NCBI GenBank assembly: GCA_021852345.1
Contig: JAJZNL010000039.1
Coordinates: forward strand, 1-45,901
DNA from: Actinomycetes bacterium
Lineage (GTDB): Bacteria; Actinomycetota; Acidimicrobiia; Acidimicrobiales; JABEUL01
DNA: 45,901 nt
Direction: 5' to 3'
The translations under genes were made by a program, and so were the position numbers. The stretch's first letter is position 1, and every line of letters starts with the position of its first letter. Shown in pieces: positions 16,116 through 24,029 of the stretch. The notes under the pieces are model-generated. The model was not told where the DNA came from, made no database searches, and saw nothing but the letters and a program-made list of their open reading frames with translations.

Positions 16116-17180
16116 ATGCCCCCTGTCGGAGTAATCTATATTAATAAAGGCAAAAAGGTCGCTCTCGGATATAATTCCGAAATATATGGAGTGTGGCCTA
16201 TTGATGCCGGCGATAATGCTAAAAATCCAATAATCTGGTTCCCCAAGAATGACGATGGTTGGAGAGCGATAAATCAAGAATTCTTAAGAATTGAAAATGG
16301 TCCGCAAGGTTTTACTCCAATGAATTCTGCAGCGGCTTCTGGCATTCCCGGGTCAACTGTACCTAACTGGTCAGGCCAGGCTTCAAATTCTCCTCAAAAC
16401 AACTCGTTTCCGAACGGGCCGAATGTTCCTCCAGCATACAGACCAACTGGGCCAGTTAATCCAAACAATGGTGCCGTTCAAAATACAGGCATGCCTTATC
16501 TCCCTGGCAACGCCGTTAATAATTACAGTGACCCGTCTGCGCAAAATAACCCAACCTCATCGAATCAAACAAATGTAAATCAACCGGGATTCTCTAGGTA
16601 TTCAACTCCGACGGCACAACCTCAGGGTCCTTCGCAAAATTTTGGAAATCAGCAACAGTATCCACAGCAACAGTATCCACAGCAACAGTATCCACAGCAA
16701 CAGTATCCACAGCAACAGTATCCACAGCCGCAGTATCCGCAGGGACAGTATCCGCAGGGACAACCCGGCCCATACCCTTATCCGTCAAATCCGCAGCACT
16801 TTGGGCAGCAATCTTTTAACCCTTATGGCTATGCACCCCAAAATTACAACAGCTATCAGCAACCTGGATTTTATGGTTCACCGAATTCTAACGTTTATGC
16901 ACCCAGCGGTAATTACTACAATCATATACCCAAGGTGGCCAACGATAGACTTGCCGTGCTATCTCTAGTTTGTGGCATTATCAGCATTCCTTTCTTTTTC
17001 GCATTCGGGATATTTGGTATACTGGCTGTTATTTTTTCGGCAAAGTTTAATGCTAAGTATAAAGCTGTCCTCGCAACGGGAGTGACTTTGCGCGGGAAGG
17101 GAATTGCTACGGCAGGTTCAATAACGGGATTTATCGGTCTGCTCTTTTATTTAATATTGTTGATTGCAAATATTAAATAA
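16116..17180 (+). CDS. DUF4190-like membrane protein with Gln/Tyr/Pro repeats
   Basis: A 354-residue protein in three parts. Residues 1-65 form a small folded-looking domain with several Trp. Residues ~70-275 are Pro/Gln/Asn/Tyr rich and disordered, with five perfect and two variant QQQYP units at 179-213. Residues ~280-354 carry two membrane spans with LAVLSLVCGIISI and GKGIATAGSITGFI, as in DUF4190 proteins of actinobacteria. Such proteins often expose their disordered N-terminus to the cytoplasm, but the function is unknown. The 15-bp coding repeat is likely to vary in length between strains. Confidence 0.78.
   Translation: MPPVGVIYINKGKKVALGYNSEIYGVWPIDAGDNAKNPIIWFPKNDDGWRAINQEFLRIENGPQGFTPMNSAAASGIPGSTVPNWSGQASNSPQNNSFPNGPNVPPAYRPTGPVNPNNGAVQNTGMPYLPGNAVNNYSDPSAQNNPTSSNQTNVNQPGFSRYSTPTAQPQGPSQNFGNQQQYPQQQYPQQQYPQQQYPQQQYPQPQYPQGQYPQGQPGPYPYPSNPQHFGQQSFNPYGYAPQNYNSYQQPGFYGSPNSNVYAPSGNYYNHIPKVANDRLAVLSLVCGIISIPFFFAFGIFGILAVIFSAKFNAKYKAVLATGVTLRGKGIATAGSITGFIGLLFYLILLIANIK
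16650..16754 (+). repeat. 15-bp coding minisatellite
   Basis: CAGCAACAGTATCCA is repeated five times without change (16650-16724), then two variants follow (16725-16754). It encodes QQQYP units in frame, so changes in copy number keep the frame. Perfect identity points to slippage or recent expansion. Confidence 0.95.
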
Positions 17181-17221
17181 AGGTTTCAACGGAATTTCCT
17201 TTTTATTCTTGAGACACAGTA

Positions 17222-17764
17222 ATGAAAATTTATACCAAAAGAGGAGATAACGGTACTACGGGGGTTTATCGAGGGAAGCGGGTAGCCAAGTCTGCTCCTC
17301 AAATTGAGATAAACGGTGCTGTTGACGAGGCTCAGGCGTTTATAGGTCTGGCTCGAAGCGAATTAATTAATGACGATCGTCTCAATGATATTTTAATGCG
17401 AATTGAAAAAGACCTTTGGGTATTGATGGCTGAAGTGGCTACGGAAAAGTCAGCAAAAGTTGCATTTTCGGCGGGGGTAGACCAAGTTAGCGAGTCAATG
17501 GTTAAGAATATTGAAAAACTTATCGATGAATTCATGTCAGCATTTAAAATGCCGAAGGAATTTGTGGTTCCTGGTGGGAACAGAGCCTCAGCTCAGCTTG
17601 ACGTTTCAAGGACGGTAATACGCCGCGCAGAAAGAGTTGCAGTCCAACATCAAGCTTATGTGGCCGATAGCTATATAATTAATTATCTCAATCGTCTGTC
17701 CGACCTGCTTTGGGCATTGGCAAGATTTGTTGAGAACGGTTCGATTACGGCCAAAGAAGTTTAG
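17222..17764 (+). CDS. pduO: PduO-type ATP:cob(I)alamin adenosyltransferase
   Basis: A 180-residue enzyme that transfers the adenosyl group of ATP to reduced cobalamin, making adenosylcobalamin. The family signatures are clear: KIYTKRGDNGTTGVYRGKRV (2-21; nucleotide site), EINGAVDEAQAFIGLAR (29-45), VVPGGNRASAQLDVSRTV and RRAERVA with the conserved arginines. The length fits the family (about 180-190). It supplies the cofactor for the methylmalonyl-CoA mutase 3.5 kb downstream. It lies 41 bases after the DUF4190-like gene. No clear ribosome site is seen before the ATG. Confidence 0.92.
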   Translation: MKIYTKRGDNGTTGVYRGKRVAKSAPQIEINGAVDEAQAFIGLARSELINDDRLNDILMRIEKDLWVLMAEVATEKSAKVAFSAGVDQVSESMVKNIEKLIDEFMSAFKMPKEFVVPGGNRASAQLDVSRTVIRRAERVAVQHQAYVADSYIINYLNRLSDLLWALARFVENGSITAKEV

Positions 17765-17878
17765 TATCTGCTCTAGTTATTTCTTTTTAGTAACTTCTAG
17801 AAGCAATATCGGGATGCTGCATTGTGGAGTAGTCTTGGATCATTGTGAAATAATTGGGCAAAGTTTAATTAAATGTCC

Positions 17879-17901
17879 AAGACGCTGTCGTAGCGTGTCT
17901 T
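17879..17901. terminator. Hairpin between convergent genes
   Basis: ACGCT (17882-17886) and AGCGT (17892-17896) form a stem with loop GTCGT, extended by AAG/CTT past a small bulge. It lies seven bases from the end of the minus-strand gene and 115 bases after the adenosyltransferase, so it could serve both; AATTT follows on the plus strand. Confidence 0.45.
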
Positions 17902-17907
17902 AATTTA

Positions 17908-18495
17908 CTAAGGTCGAGCGACCATGGTCGCAATACTGGATGATTCGGTAAATCGCAAATAATTATCTGAGTCAAAGTTGGTTCCCGCATCAGCTTCTTT
18001 GTGTTTAAACTGATAGATAAATTGGCGATGGATATTTAAACTTTCTGCGGTAAGAGATTTAATCTGTCGACAGGATAGAGGAGGAACGTATTGACAAATA
18101 GCGATATGACCCAGGCCAAACTGTTTTGCAAGTTTAAAATCCAACAGTCTTCTTAATGATCTAGAAAAGGGTGAATTCCAAGAGGTATTAGCTGATAGTC
18201 CCATTCGCAAGCACAGCTCTTCGGCTGACATAAGTTTGAAATTGTCGGATTGCTCCAATTCCATGAGGATCATCCTGAGTAACCAAGTTGACGAAGGGCC
18301 GAGAATCCCAAGCCAAAACCTTTCTAAGTAAAAAGAGCGAAAGTAAAATGAGTTTTCGGAGTTGTAAGAGTTATGCCATATCGAACATTTAATAAAAGCT
18401 TTGCCGTCATCAAGAATATAAAGAGGTTTGTAACTCTGTCGTCGGGTACTGATTTCAAATCCGTGTTTTTCTTCTTCAGAATGTAAATTGCTCAT
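17908..18495 (-). CDS. Conserved actinobacterial protein, winged-helix-like
   Basis: A 195-residue protein. The middle (about 60-135) contains LGPSSTWLLRMILMELE, a helix-rich stretch and SPFSRSLRRLLDFKLAKQF, which read like a winged-helix fold, followed by a short strand pair and VPPLSCRQIKSLTAESLNIHRQF (about 136-160). The LGPS-WLLR and PPLS-RQ-x-L patterns recall a family of unnamed proteins I associate with actinobacteria. DNA binding is possible but not shown. GGGAG lies ten bases before the ATG. Single gene, converging with the adenosyltransferase. The last ~30 residues look disordered. Confidence 0.68.
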   Translation of the reverse strand: MSNLHSEEEKHGFEISTRRQSYKPLYILDDGKAFIKCSIWHNSYNSENSFYFRSFYLERFWLGILGPSSTWLLRMILMELEQSDNFKLMSAEELCLRMGLSANTSWNSPFSRSLRRLLDFKLAKQFGLGHIAICQYVPPLSCRQIKSLTAESLNIHRQFIYQFKHKEADAGTNFDSDNYLRFTESSSIATMVARP

Positions 18496-18758
18496 AGACT
18501 TTGGACTCCCATAAATTGCGTTATGTTTAGTTTAGCATGAAATAGCATGAAATATGATAAAATCCCGTGTATATTGTTATGATCTTTTTTTGACAAATGG
18601 CAGCTGACCGTTAAGAGAGTTTTGGTTAAGTTTTAAGAAAATGGGCGGGCATAAAAAATAAACAGAAATAAATTTAGTTTCAATTGTTTCAACGGCAACC
18701 CATTTTTGAATTAAATGGAGTGAATTAAGTGATTAAGGTAGCCGATATAAACTAACGG

Positions 18759-19358
18759 TCAATTCCAAGAATTAAATTTTATAATTTCTGACTTTTTAAG
18801 CTTGGTTCTGGCAGTTTGCCTGTTTACGCCTGATTTATAACCAACGGCTACGGCGCCTATTAAATCTGCATCGCCGTCAATATTAAAATGACTTTTTAAT
18901 TTGTCTAAATTATTATGTATTGCAAAAAACAGTGCGCCCAACCCGAGGTTCTCGGCATTTAAAAGCAATATCATTGTGGCAAATGATAAGTCTGTAATCC
19001 AAAATGCGGTTCCTTGAACTTCCATAAAATTTTCGTTGTTGTGAGAAATTAACTTATCAGTTTGACTGTAACGATTTATATACTCGGATTTCAAACAAAA
19101 CGGAATGATAATTACGGGAGCATTTGTAATCATTTTTGAATCTGAAGACTCAAGCCATAATTCATCGGAAGTTATTTTAAAAAAACTGAAACGCGCATTT
19201 TCTTCCGTCAGTACCAAGAATCGAAATCCCTGTGTAAATCCAGCCGAAGGACTATAGCGAACAGCATCTAATAATTCATCAATCAAAGCATGAGAAATTA
19301 ATGTGTCATTAAAGTCCCGCGACATTCTGCGGTTTCGTACAACTTCGTCAAATTCCAT
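18759..19358 (-). CDS. Nitroreductase-family flavoprotein
   Basis: A 199-residue protein of the FMN-binding nitroreductase fold. It opens with EVVRNRRMSRDFND (Arg residues that bind the FMN phosphate), then RYSPSAGFTQGFRFLVLT (about 34-51), NAPVIIIPF and the late segment LGLGALFFAIHNNLDKLKSHF with IGAVAVGY (about 138-174). It may reduce a quinone or an F420 precursor, or dehalogenate/desaturate a substrate; sequence alone does not say. It is one of the few free candidates here for the step done in mycobacteria by the C-terminal domain of FbiB, which the local CofE lacks. AGGA lies eight bases before the ATG, and a palindrome (19378-19387) lies 20-29 bases upstream. Confidence 0.85.
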   Translation of the reverse strand: MEFDEVVRNRRMSRDFNDTLISHALIDELLDAVRYSPSAGFTQGFRFLVLTEENARFSFFKITSDELWLESSDSKMITNAPVIIIPFCLKSEYINRYSQTDKLISHNNENFMEVQGTAFWITDLSFATMILLLNAENLGLGALFFAIHNNLDKLKSHFNIDGDADLIGAVAVGYKSGVNRQTARTKLKKSEIIKFNSWN

Positions 19359-19377
19359 ATTCCATATCCTAATTTAC

Positions 19378-19387
19378 ATATGCATAT
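19378..19387. promoter_or_regulatory. ATATGCATAT palindrome before the nitroreductase gene
   Basis: A perfect 10-base palindrome 20-29 bases upstream of the minus-strand start codon, a position where a repressor could block transcription. No regulator is identified. Confidence 0.3.
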
Positions 19388-19472
19388 TCATGGTAAATAT
19401 CGAATCGAGTTGTTAAGCGCTTTAAAATTTGGTTACCCTGTGATTATATATTTACCCAATAAATCTGACTAA

Positions 19473-19493
19473 TTTTGTCAACAATTGACAAAA
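19473..19493. promoter_or_regulatory. 9-3-9 inverted repeat, likely operator
   Basis: TTTTGTCAA (19473-19481) and TTGACAAAA (19485-19493) are perfect inverted copies separated by CAA. The right arm contains the -35 hexamer TTGACA of a rightward promoter, and the left arm contains the same hexamer on the other strand. A dimeric regulator bound here would cover the promoter. Confidence 0.5.
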
Positions 19494-19513
19494 CTTTAGC
19501 TAAAATGTATTTA
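19485..19513 (+). promoter_or_regulatory. Sigma-70-type promoter
   Basis: TTGACA (19485-19490) and TATTTA (19508-19513) are separated by exactly 17 bases. It points toward the rhodanese-MoeB gene and overlaps the inverted repeat above. Confidence 0.5.
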
Positions 19514-19566
19514 GTTTGTTGTAGCCTGGTTAATCAATAATTTGAAACAAAATATAGTATCTTTTT

Positions 19567-19600
19567 GAATTTAAAGGTTTGCTGAATTTAAAGGTTTGCT
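19567..19600. repeat. 17-bp tandem duplication
   Basis: GAATTTAAAGGTTTGCT is present twice without a gap (19567-19583, 19584-19600). Likely a slippage product in the leader of the MoeB gene. Confidence 0.9.
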
Positions 19601-19834
19601 GGGAATATATAAATAGTTAGGTTTTGCAAATTCATATCAATTAAAAATACTAAATGGGTTAGCGTAGTTGTATCTATGAACTCGTTGTTTCGACGGTTCG
19701 TGGATTTTCGAAATAATTTAGGGCATATTGGTGTTGAATATTAGACTTACGAGTTACATTTGTACAAAATATAAAATACGATAATTGTTCGCATAAATTA
19801 TGGTTTATAGATAAATAAAATAAGGAAGGAAGAA

Positions 19835-20995
19835 ATGGCATCGGGTCGAGAACTTTTGGCAAATGCTAAGACATCCATAAACGAAGTCGGATGTCAAGAG
19901 AGTCAGAGCATGCTGGCAGATGCTCTGTTCTTGGACGTCAGGGAAGCGGACGAGTATGAGCAGGGAACCATTCCAAACTCAATTCACATTCCCAGAGGGT
20001 TTTTGGAATTGCAGGCGGAAACTAAAATAACCAACAAAGACTTACCCATCGTGGTCTATTGTGCGGGCGGGATACGCTCGGCTCTGGCTGCTAAAACATT
20101 ACAGGAGATGGGGTATTCAAAAGTCTACTCAATGTTAGGCGGATTCAATAAATGGAAGGACTTGGGCCTTCCCTGGAAGATGCCCGCGGCATTAAGTCCC
20201 GAACAACGAAATCGTTACCATAGACATTTATTGTTGCCTGAAGTGGGTGAGGAGGGACAGCAAAAATTATTAGATTCTAAAGTACTAATGTTGGGAGCAG
20301 GGGGACTAGGCTCACCGTCGGCTCTTTATTTGGCCGCAGCAGGTGTCGGAGCCCTTGGAATAATTGATATGGATGTCGTGGACGCTTCAAACTTGCAGAG
20401 GCAAATACTTCACAATATGGACAGAATAGGTGAGCGAAAAGTTGATTCGGCGAAAAAGACTTTGACTATGCTCAATCCTGATGTAAATGTCGTTACTTAC
20501 GATGTAAGGCTGGGTGCCGAAAATGTTCTGGATATTATCGACGGGTACGATGTTATAGTCGATGGAACTGATAATTTTCCAACCAGATATCTGGTTAACG
20601 ACGCCGCTTTAATTAAAAATATTCCTGTAGTCCACGGTTCGATATTTAGGTTTGAAGGCCAGGTGACGGTATTTAACCCATGGCAGGGACCTTGCTACAG
20701 GTGTTTGGTTCCAGAACCACCGCCTGCTGAGCTTGCGCCGTCTTGTGCCGAAGCTGGAGTGTTGGGAGTGTTGTGTGGAATTGTTGGCTCTCTTCAGGCG
20801 ATTGAGGCCATTAAGCTTCTTCTCGAATTGGGAGATCCTTTAATTGGTCGTTTGATGGCATATGATTCGCTCGAACAACAGTTCAGAACATTTAAGGTTA
20901 GAAGAGATCCTAATTGCCCTACTTGCTCAATAACGCCAGACAAAATAGTCATTGAAGAGTATGATGAACTCTGCATGCCTCACGTCGCGCAATAG
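19835..20995 (+). CDS. Rhodanese-MoeB/ThiF fusion (sulfur-carrier adenylyltransferase)
   Basis: A 386-residue two-domain protein. A rhodanese domain comes first (about 10-115), with LDVREADEYEQGTIPNSIHIP and the persulfide Cys76 in CAGGIRS. An E1-like MoeB/ThiF domain follows (about 125-375): GAGGLGS (154-160) binds ATP, DGTDNFPTR (243-251) is conserved, CYRC (287-290) and CPTC (361-364) bind zinc, and Cys304 lies in the SCAEAGVLG loop. Such enzymes adenylate the C-terminal Gly-Gly of a ThiS/MoaD-like carrier and hand it sulfur. In MoeZ and MOCS3 the rhodanese is at the C-terminus, so the order here is reversed. No carrier gene is nearby. The strong ribosome site AAGGAAGGA precedes the ATG. 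Confidence 0.9.
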   Translation: MASGRELLANAKTSINEVGCQESQSMLADALFLDVREADEYEQGTIPNSIHIPRGFLELQAETKITNKDLPIVVYCAGGIRSALAAKTLQEMGYSKVYSMLGGFNKWKDLGLPWKMPAALSPEQRNRYHRHLLLPEVGEEGQQKLLDSKVLMLGAGGLGSPSALYLAAAGVGALGIIDMDVVDASNLQRQILHNMDRIGERKVDSAKKTLTMLNPDVNVVTYDVRLGAENVLDIIDGYDVIVDGTDNFPTRYLVNDAALIKNIPVVHGSIFRFEGQVTVFNPWQGPCYRCLVPEPPPAELAPSCAEAGVLGVLCGIVGSLQAIEAIKLLLELGDPLIGRLMAYDSLEQQFRTFKVRRDPNCPTCSITPDKIVIEEYDELCMPHVAQ

Positions 20996-21220
20996 TTGAA
21001 AGCTTTTTAACTAAGCAACCTGAGTAAGTTGGTTGGTAGCGAACTTCATTTTTAGTGTACATTTGGCGTAAAATATCAGCTTTTTAAACCAAAACCTGGC
21101 CACTGTGACTCTCTAAATCTGTGATGCAATAAAATTGATTTTAATGTTCTTAGATCACCGCAAGGAATTATTGGGCTTACAATACAAGAACTTACGGTGC
21201 CATTAATATAAAGGGTTTAG

Positions 21221-22807
21221 ATGCAAGAAGAAAAACATATATTCACCGATTCGGGTATTGAGGTAGATTCGTTGTATACGAATTCTGACTTAATGGATTT
21301 TGATCCAGTTTCAATGCTTGGTCAGCCCGGTAGCTTCCCCTATACGCGCGGTGTTCAAAAAGATATGTACAGAGGTCGATTTTGGACCATGCGTCAGTAC
21401 GCTGGATTCGGAACTGCAGAAGCCACAAACGAACGTTTTCATTTTCTCTTAAACGCCGGACAAACAGGTCTTTCCTGTGCATTTGATCTTCCCACACAGA
21501 TGGGATATGATTCGGACCACCAAAGAAGCGATGGCGAGGTAGGTAAGGTCGGAGTTGCGATTGACTCTATTGACGATATGAAGCTTTTAATGGCCGGTTT
21601 GCCGCTGGACAAAGTTTCTACATCCATGACCATTAATGCAACCGCTGCCATACTACTGTTGCTTTACGAACTTGTAGCGGAAGAAAATGGAGTCTCGTCA
21701 GATAAATTAAACGGTACTATCCAAAACGATATTCTGAAAGAGTATGCCGCGCGCGGAACATATATCTATCCGCCGCGTCCATCCATGAGACTAATAACGG
21801 ATATATTTGCCTATTGTAAAGAAAATATTCCAAATTGGAACACGATATCAATATCGGGATACCACATTCGTGAAGCGGGTTCAACTGCGGTTCAGGAGAT
21901 AGCTTTTACGATTGCAAACGGTATAAGTTACGTTAATGCCGCATTGAGTGCGGGTTTGAATGTGGATGATTTTGCTCCTAGGCTCAGTTTCTTTTGGAAT
22001 TCACACAATAATTTGTTTGAAGAAGTTGCTAAGTTTAGGGCAGCTCGGAGGATGTGGGCAAACATCATGAAAACAAGATTTAATGCAACGGATCCCAAAT
22101 CTCTTAAAATGAGGTTTCATACCCAGACTGGAGGATCAACGTTAACGGCTCAACAACCTGAAAACAATATAGTCAGAGTCGCGATACAATCAATGGCTGC
22201 TGTATTGGGTGGTACTCAGAGTCTCCACACTAACGGATTCGATGAGGCACTCGGTTTGCCAACTGAAAAGGCCGCAAAGATTGCTTTAAGAACGCAACAG
22301 ATTATTGCTTACGAATCAGGGGTAACAGATACCGTAGATCCGTTGGCCGGCTCCTATTACGTTGAGTCCCTTACGAATGAAATTGAAAAACTGGCCACTG
22401 AATATTTGGAAAAGATTGATGATATGGGTGGATCGGTAAGTGCAATTGAGTCAGGCTATATGCAAGAAGAGATCGAAAAAGCTGCATACGCCTATGCTAA
22501 GGCCATAGATAACGCCGAAAAAATAGTCGTTTCGGTAAATAAGTTTGCTGATGCTTCTCTTGAAAGTCCCGAAGTATTCCCAATAGACCCGCAGCTGCAG
22601 GAAAATCAAATCAAAAGAACTCAAAAATTAAAGCAGACCAGAGACAACGAACTGGTTAACTCCTTACTTGAAGATGTTAAAGTTGCAGCAAAAGGAACTC
22701 AAAATCTATTGGTTCCGATGAAAGAAGCGCTTAGGCATAAGGCGACACTCGGAGAAGTCTCCGATGTTTTAAGGGGGGTATTCGGCGAGTTTATACCGGG
22801 GAATTAA
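21221..22807 (+). CDS. Methylmalonyl-CoA mutase, catalytic subunit (B12 domain separate)
   Basis: A 528-residue acyl-CoA mutase TIM-barrel subunit. [48 protein letters not shown] and SGYHIREAG are all present. Tyr60, Arg178 and His215 have the same spacing (118 and 37) as Tyr89, Arg207 and His244 of the Propionibacterium enzyme, which favours methylmalonyl-CoA over isobutyryl-CoA, where Phe and Gln replace the first two. The C-terminal B12-binding domain (DxHxxG) is missing; enzymes of this size use a separate small subunit, not found in this window. It converts methylmalonyl-CoA to succinyl-CoA. AAAGGG lies before the ATG. The adenosyltransferase at 17222-17764 would supply its cofactor. Confidence 0.9.
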   Translation: MQEEKHIFTDSGIEVDSLYTNSDLMDFDPVSMLGQPGSFPYTRGVQKDMYRGRFWTMRQYAGFGTAEATNERFHFLLNAGQTGLSCAFDLPTQMGYDSDHQRSDGEVGKVGVAIDSIDDMKLLMAGLPLDKVSTSMTINATAAILLLLYELVAEENGVSSDKLNGTIQNDILKEYAARGTYIYPPRPSMRLITDIFAYCKENIPNWNTISISGYHIREAGSTAVQEIAFTIANGISYVNAALSAGLNVDDFAPRLSFFWNSHNNLFEEVAKFRAARRMWANIMKTRFNATDPKSLKMRFHTQTGGSTLTAQQPENNIVRVAIQSMAAVLGGTQSLHTNGFDEALGLPTEKAAKIALRTQQIIAYESGVTDTVDPLAGSYYVESLTNEIEKLATEYLEKIDDMGGSVSAIESGYMQEEIEKAAYAYAKAIDNAEKIVVSVNKFADASLESPEVFPIDPQLQENQIKRTQKLKQTRDNELVNSLLEDVKVAAKGTQNLLVPMKEALRHKATLGEVSDVLRGVFGEFIPGN

Positions 22808-22878
22808 TTTAAGTTATTTAGGCGACTAAGCGCAAGCAATAATTCCAACAATTCATTACTGTCAGATTAATGTTTAGT

Positions 22879-24012
22879 TCACGTATTGGTTGCCGTTAGA
22901 ATTGCCGTAAGCGCCATGGATAGCGCTCCTTTTTTGATTGCCTCATTTGCACTCTGTCCCAGGCAAGCCGCTGCGAATTCTTTTTGATGATTGACGGATC
23001 CGTGAGATTCTATTCCGATTAAAGGATGAATCGACGGAACCTTAAGTGAGACGTTAGCCATGTCCGTTGACGCTGAAAGTCCTTCATCGTTAATGTTTGA
23101 TTTATTTAAGCCGATTAAATGAGCAGCCATTTTAAAGTTTGCAATTAGGTTTTCGTCTGTCTTAAATTCGCTATAGGCCGGACAGGTTTCGGTGATTTCA
23201 ACTTCAGTTTGAGTTGCCACGGCAGCTCCCTTAAAGCAATCAAAAATTTTCGGTTTTAATCTTTGTAAATTTTCTAAAGTGGCCGATCTTAAATAATAGG
23301 TCGCACTGGTAAGATCCGGTATAATATTGGCAGCATCTCCGCCGCGGGTAATGATGCCGTGAACCTGATCATCTGGTTTAAATTGTTGTCTGGCCAGGCC
23401 AATCGCAACCTGTGCCAATGTAAGCGCATCAAGCGCATTTTTGCCTAAATAGGGAGCGGCTGAAGCATGTGATGCTTTGCCTCTGAAATTTATTTCAAAC
23501 TGTTCTACGGCCCTACATCTCATCTCCCAAGAATCAATAGGAGCGGGATGAATCATCAAAGCATAGTCTACGTTGTCAAATGCTCCTCGTTGGAGCATCA
23601 GGATTTTACCGCCGCCTCCTTCTTCACCGGGAGTTCCTAAAAATGTGATCGTGAGATCAAGTTGATCAACCAAATCTTTTAATAGAATAGTTGCTCCGAC
23701 GGCTGCAGCCGCAATTATGTTATGCCCGCAAGCGTGACCGACTTTAGGAAGGGCATCGTATTCGGCAATTATTGCGACATTAGTATTTCCCTTTCCAACT
23801 TTCAATTCAATGGCAGTAGGTAAATCGTATACGTCACAGTTCCCGTCAAGTCCATATTTTTGAAATGTTTTTAAACAATTCTCAACGGCTTTAAACTCAT
23901 TGAAAGCCAATTCGGGATCGGAATGGATCTGCTCGGAAAGTTCGATTAAATCACTTGAGATCGCTGTATAGGTTTCTTGCAGCTTATTAAAATAATCGTC
24001 TACGGAAGCCAT
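22879..24012 (-). CDS. M20-family amidohydrolase
   Basis: A 377-residue dinuclear-metal hydrolase of the M20D group (AbgB/carboxypeptidase-like). Metal and catalytic residues are present: the GHACGHN motif (His93, Cys95, His97), Glu130-Glu131 in GTPGEEGGGG, His155 in MIHPAP and a late His in GIESHGSVNHQKEF. A dimerisation (lid) domain lies around 165-280. It should cleave an amide bond such as that of N-acyl amino acids or aminobenzoyl-glutamate; the substrate is not deducible. The gene starts 17 bases after the stop of the acyl-CoA carboxylase gene on the same strand, so the two are probably co-transcribed, though the link is not obvious. Confidence 0.88.
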   Translation of the reverse strand: MASVDDYFNKLQETYTAISSDLIELSEQIHSDPELAFNEFKAVENCLKTFQKYGLDGNCDVYDLPTAIELKVGKGNTNVAIIAEYDALPKVGHACGHNIIAAAAVGATILLKDLVDQLDLTITFLGTPGEEGGGGKILMLQRGAFDNVDYALMIHPAPIDSWEMRCRAVEQFEINFRGKASHASAAPYLGKNALDALTLAQVAIGLARQQFKPDDQVHGIITRGGDAANIIPDLTSATYYLRSATLENLQRLKPKIFDCFKGAAVATQTEVEITETCPAYSEFKTDENLIANFKMAAHLIGLNKSNINDEGLSASTDMANVSLKVPSIHPLIGIESHGSVNHQKEFAAACLGQSANEAIKKGALSMALTAILTATNT

Positions 24013-24029
24013 ATCAGTTCACGCCGCAG

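Larger units (their letters stand above)
19359..19834. other. Divergent control region with palindromes and a tandem duplication
   Basis: The region between the leftward nitroreductase and the rightward rhodanese-MoeB gene. It contains the palindrome ATATGCATAT, a 9-3-9 inverted repeat overlapping a good promoter, and a 17-bp tandem duplication. The 320-base distance from promoter to MoeB start leaves a long leader with no clear structure seen. An antisense frame at 19674-19862 was judged spurious. Confidence 0.5.

Noticed and set aside
16594..16788. Antisense and shifted frames over the QQQYP minisatellite
   Set aside because: Products are pure readings of the 15-bp repeat (for example VDTVA units) and disappear outside it.
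21221..22807. Isobutyryl-CoA mutase
   Set aside because: Tyr60 and Arg178 occupy the positions that are Phe and Gln in isobutyryl-CoA mutases.
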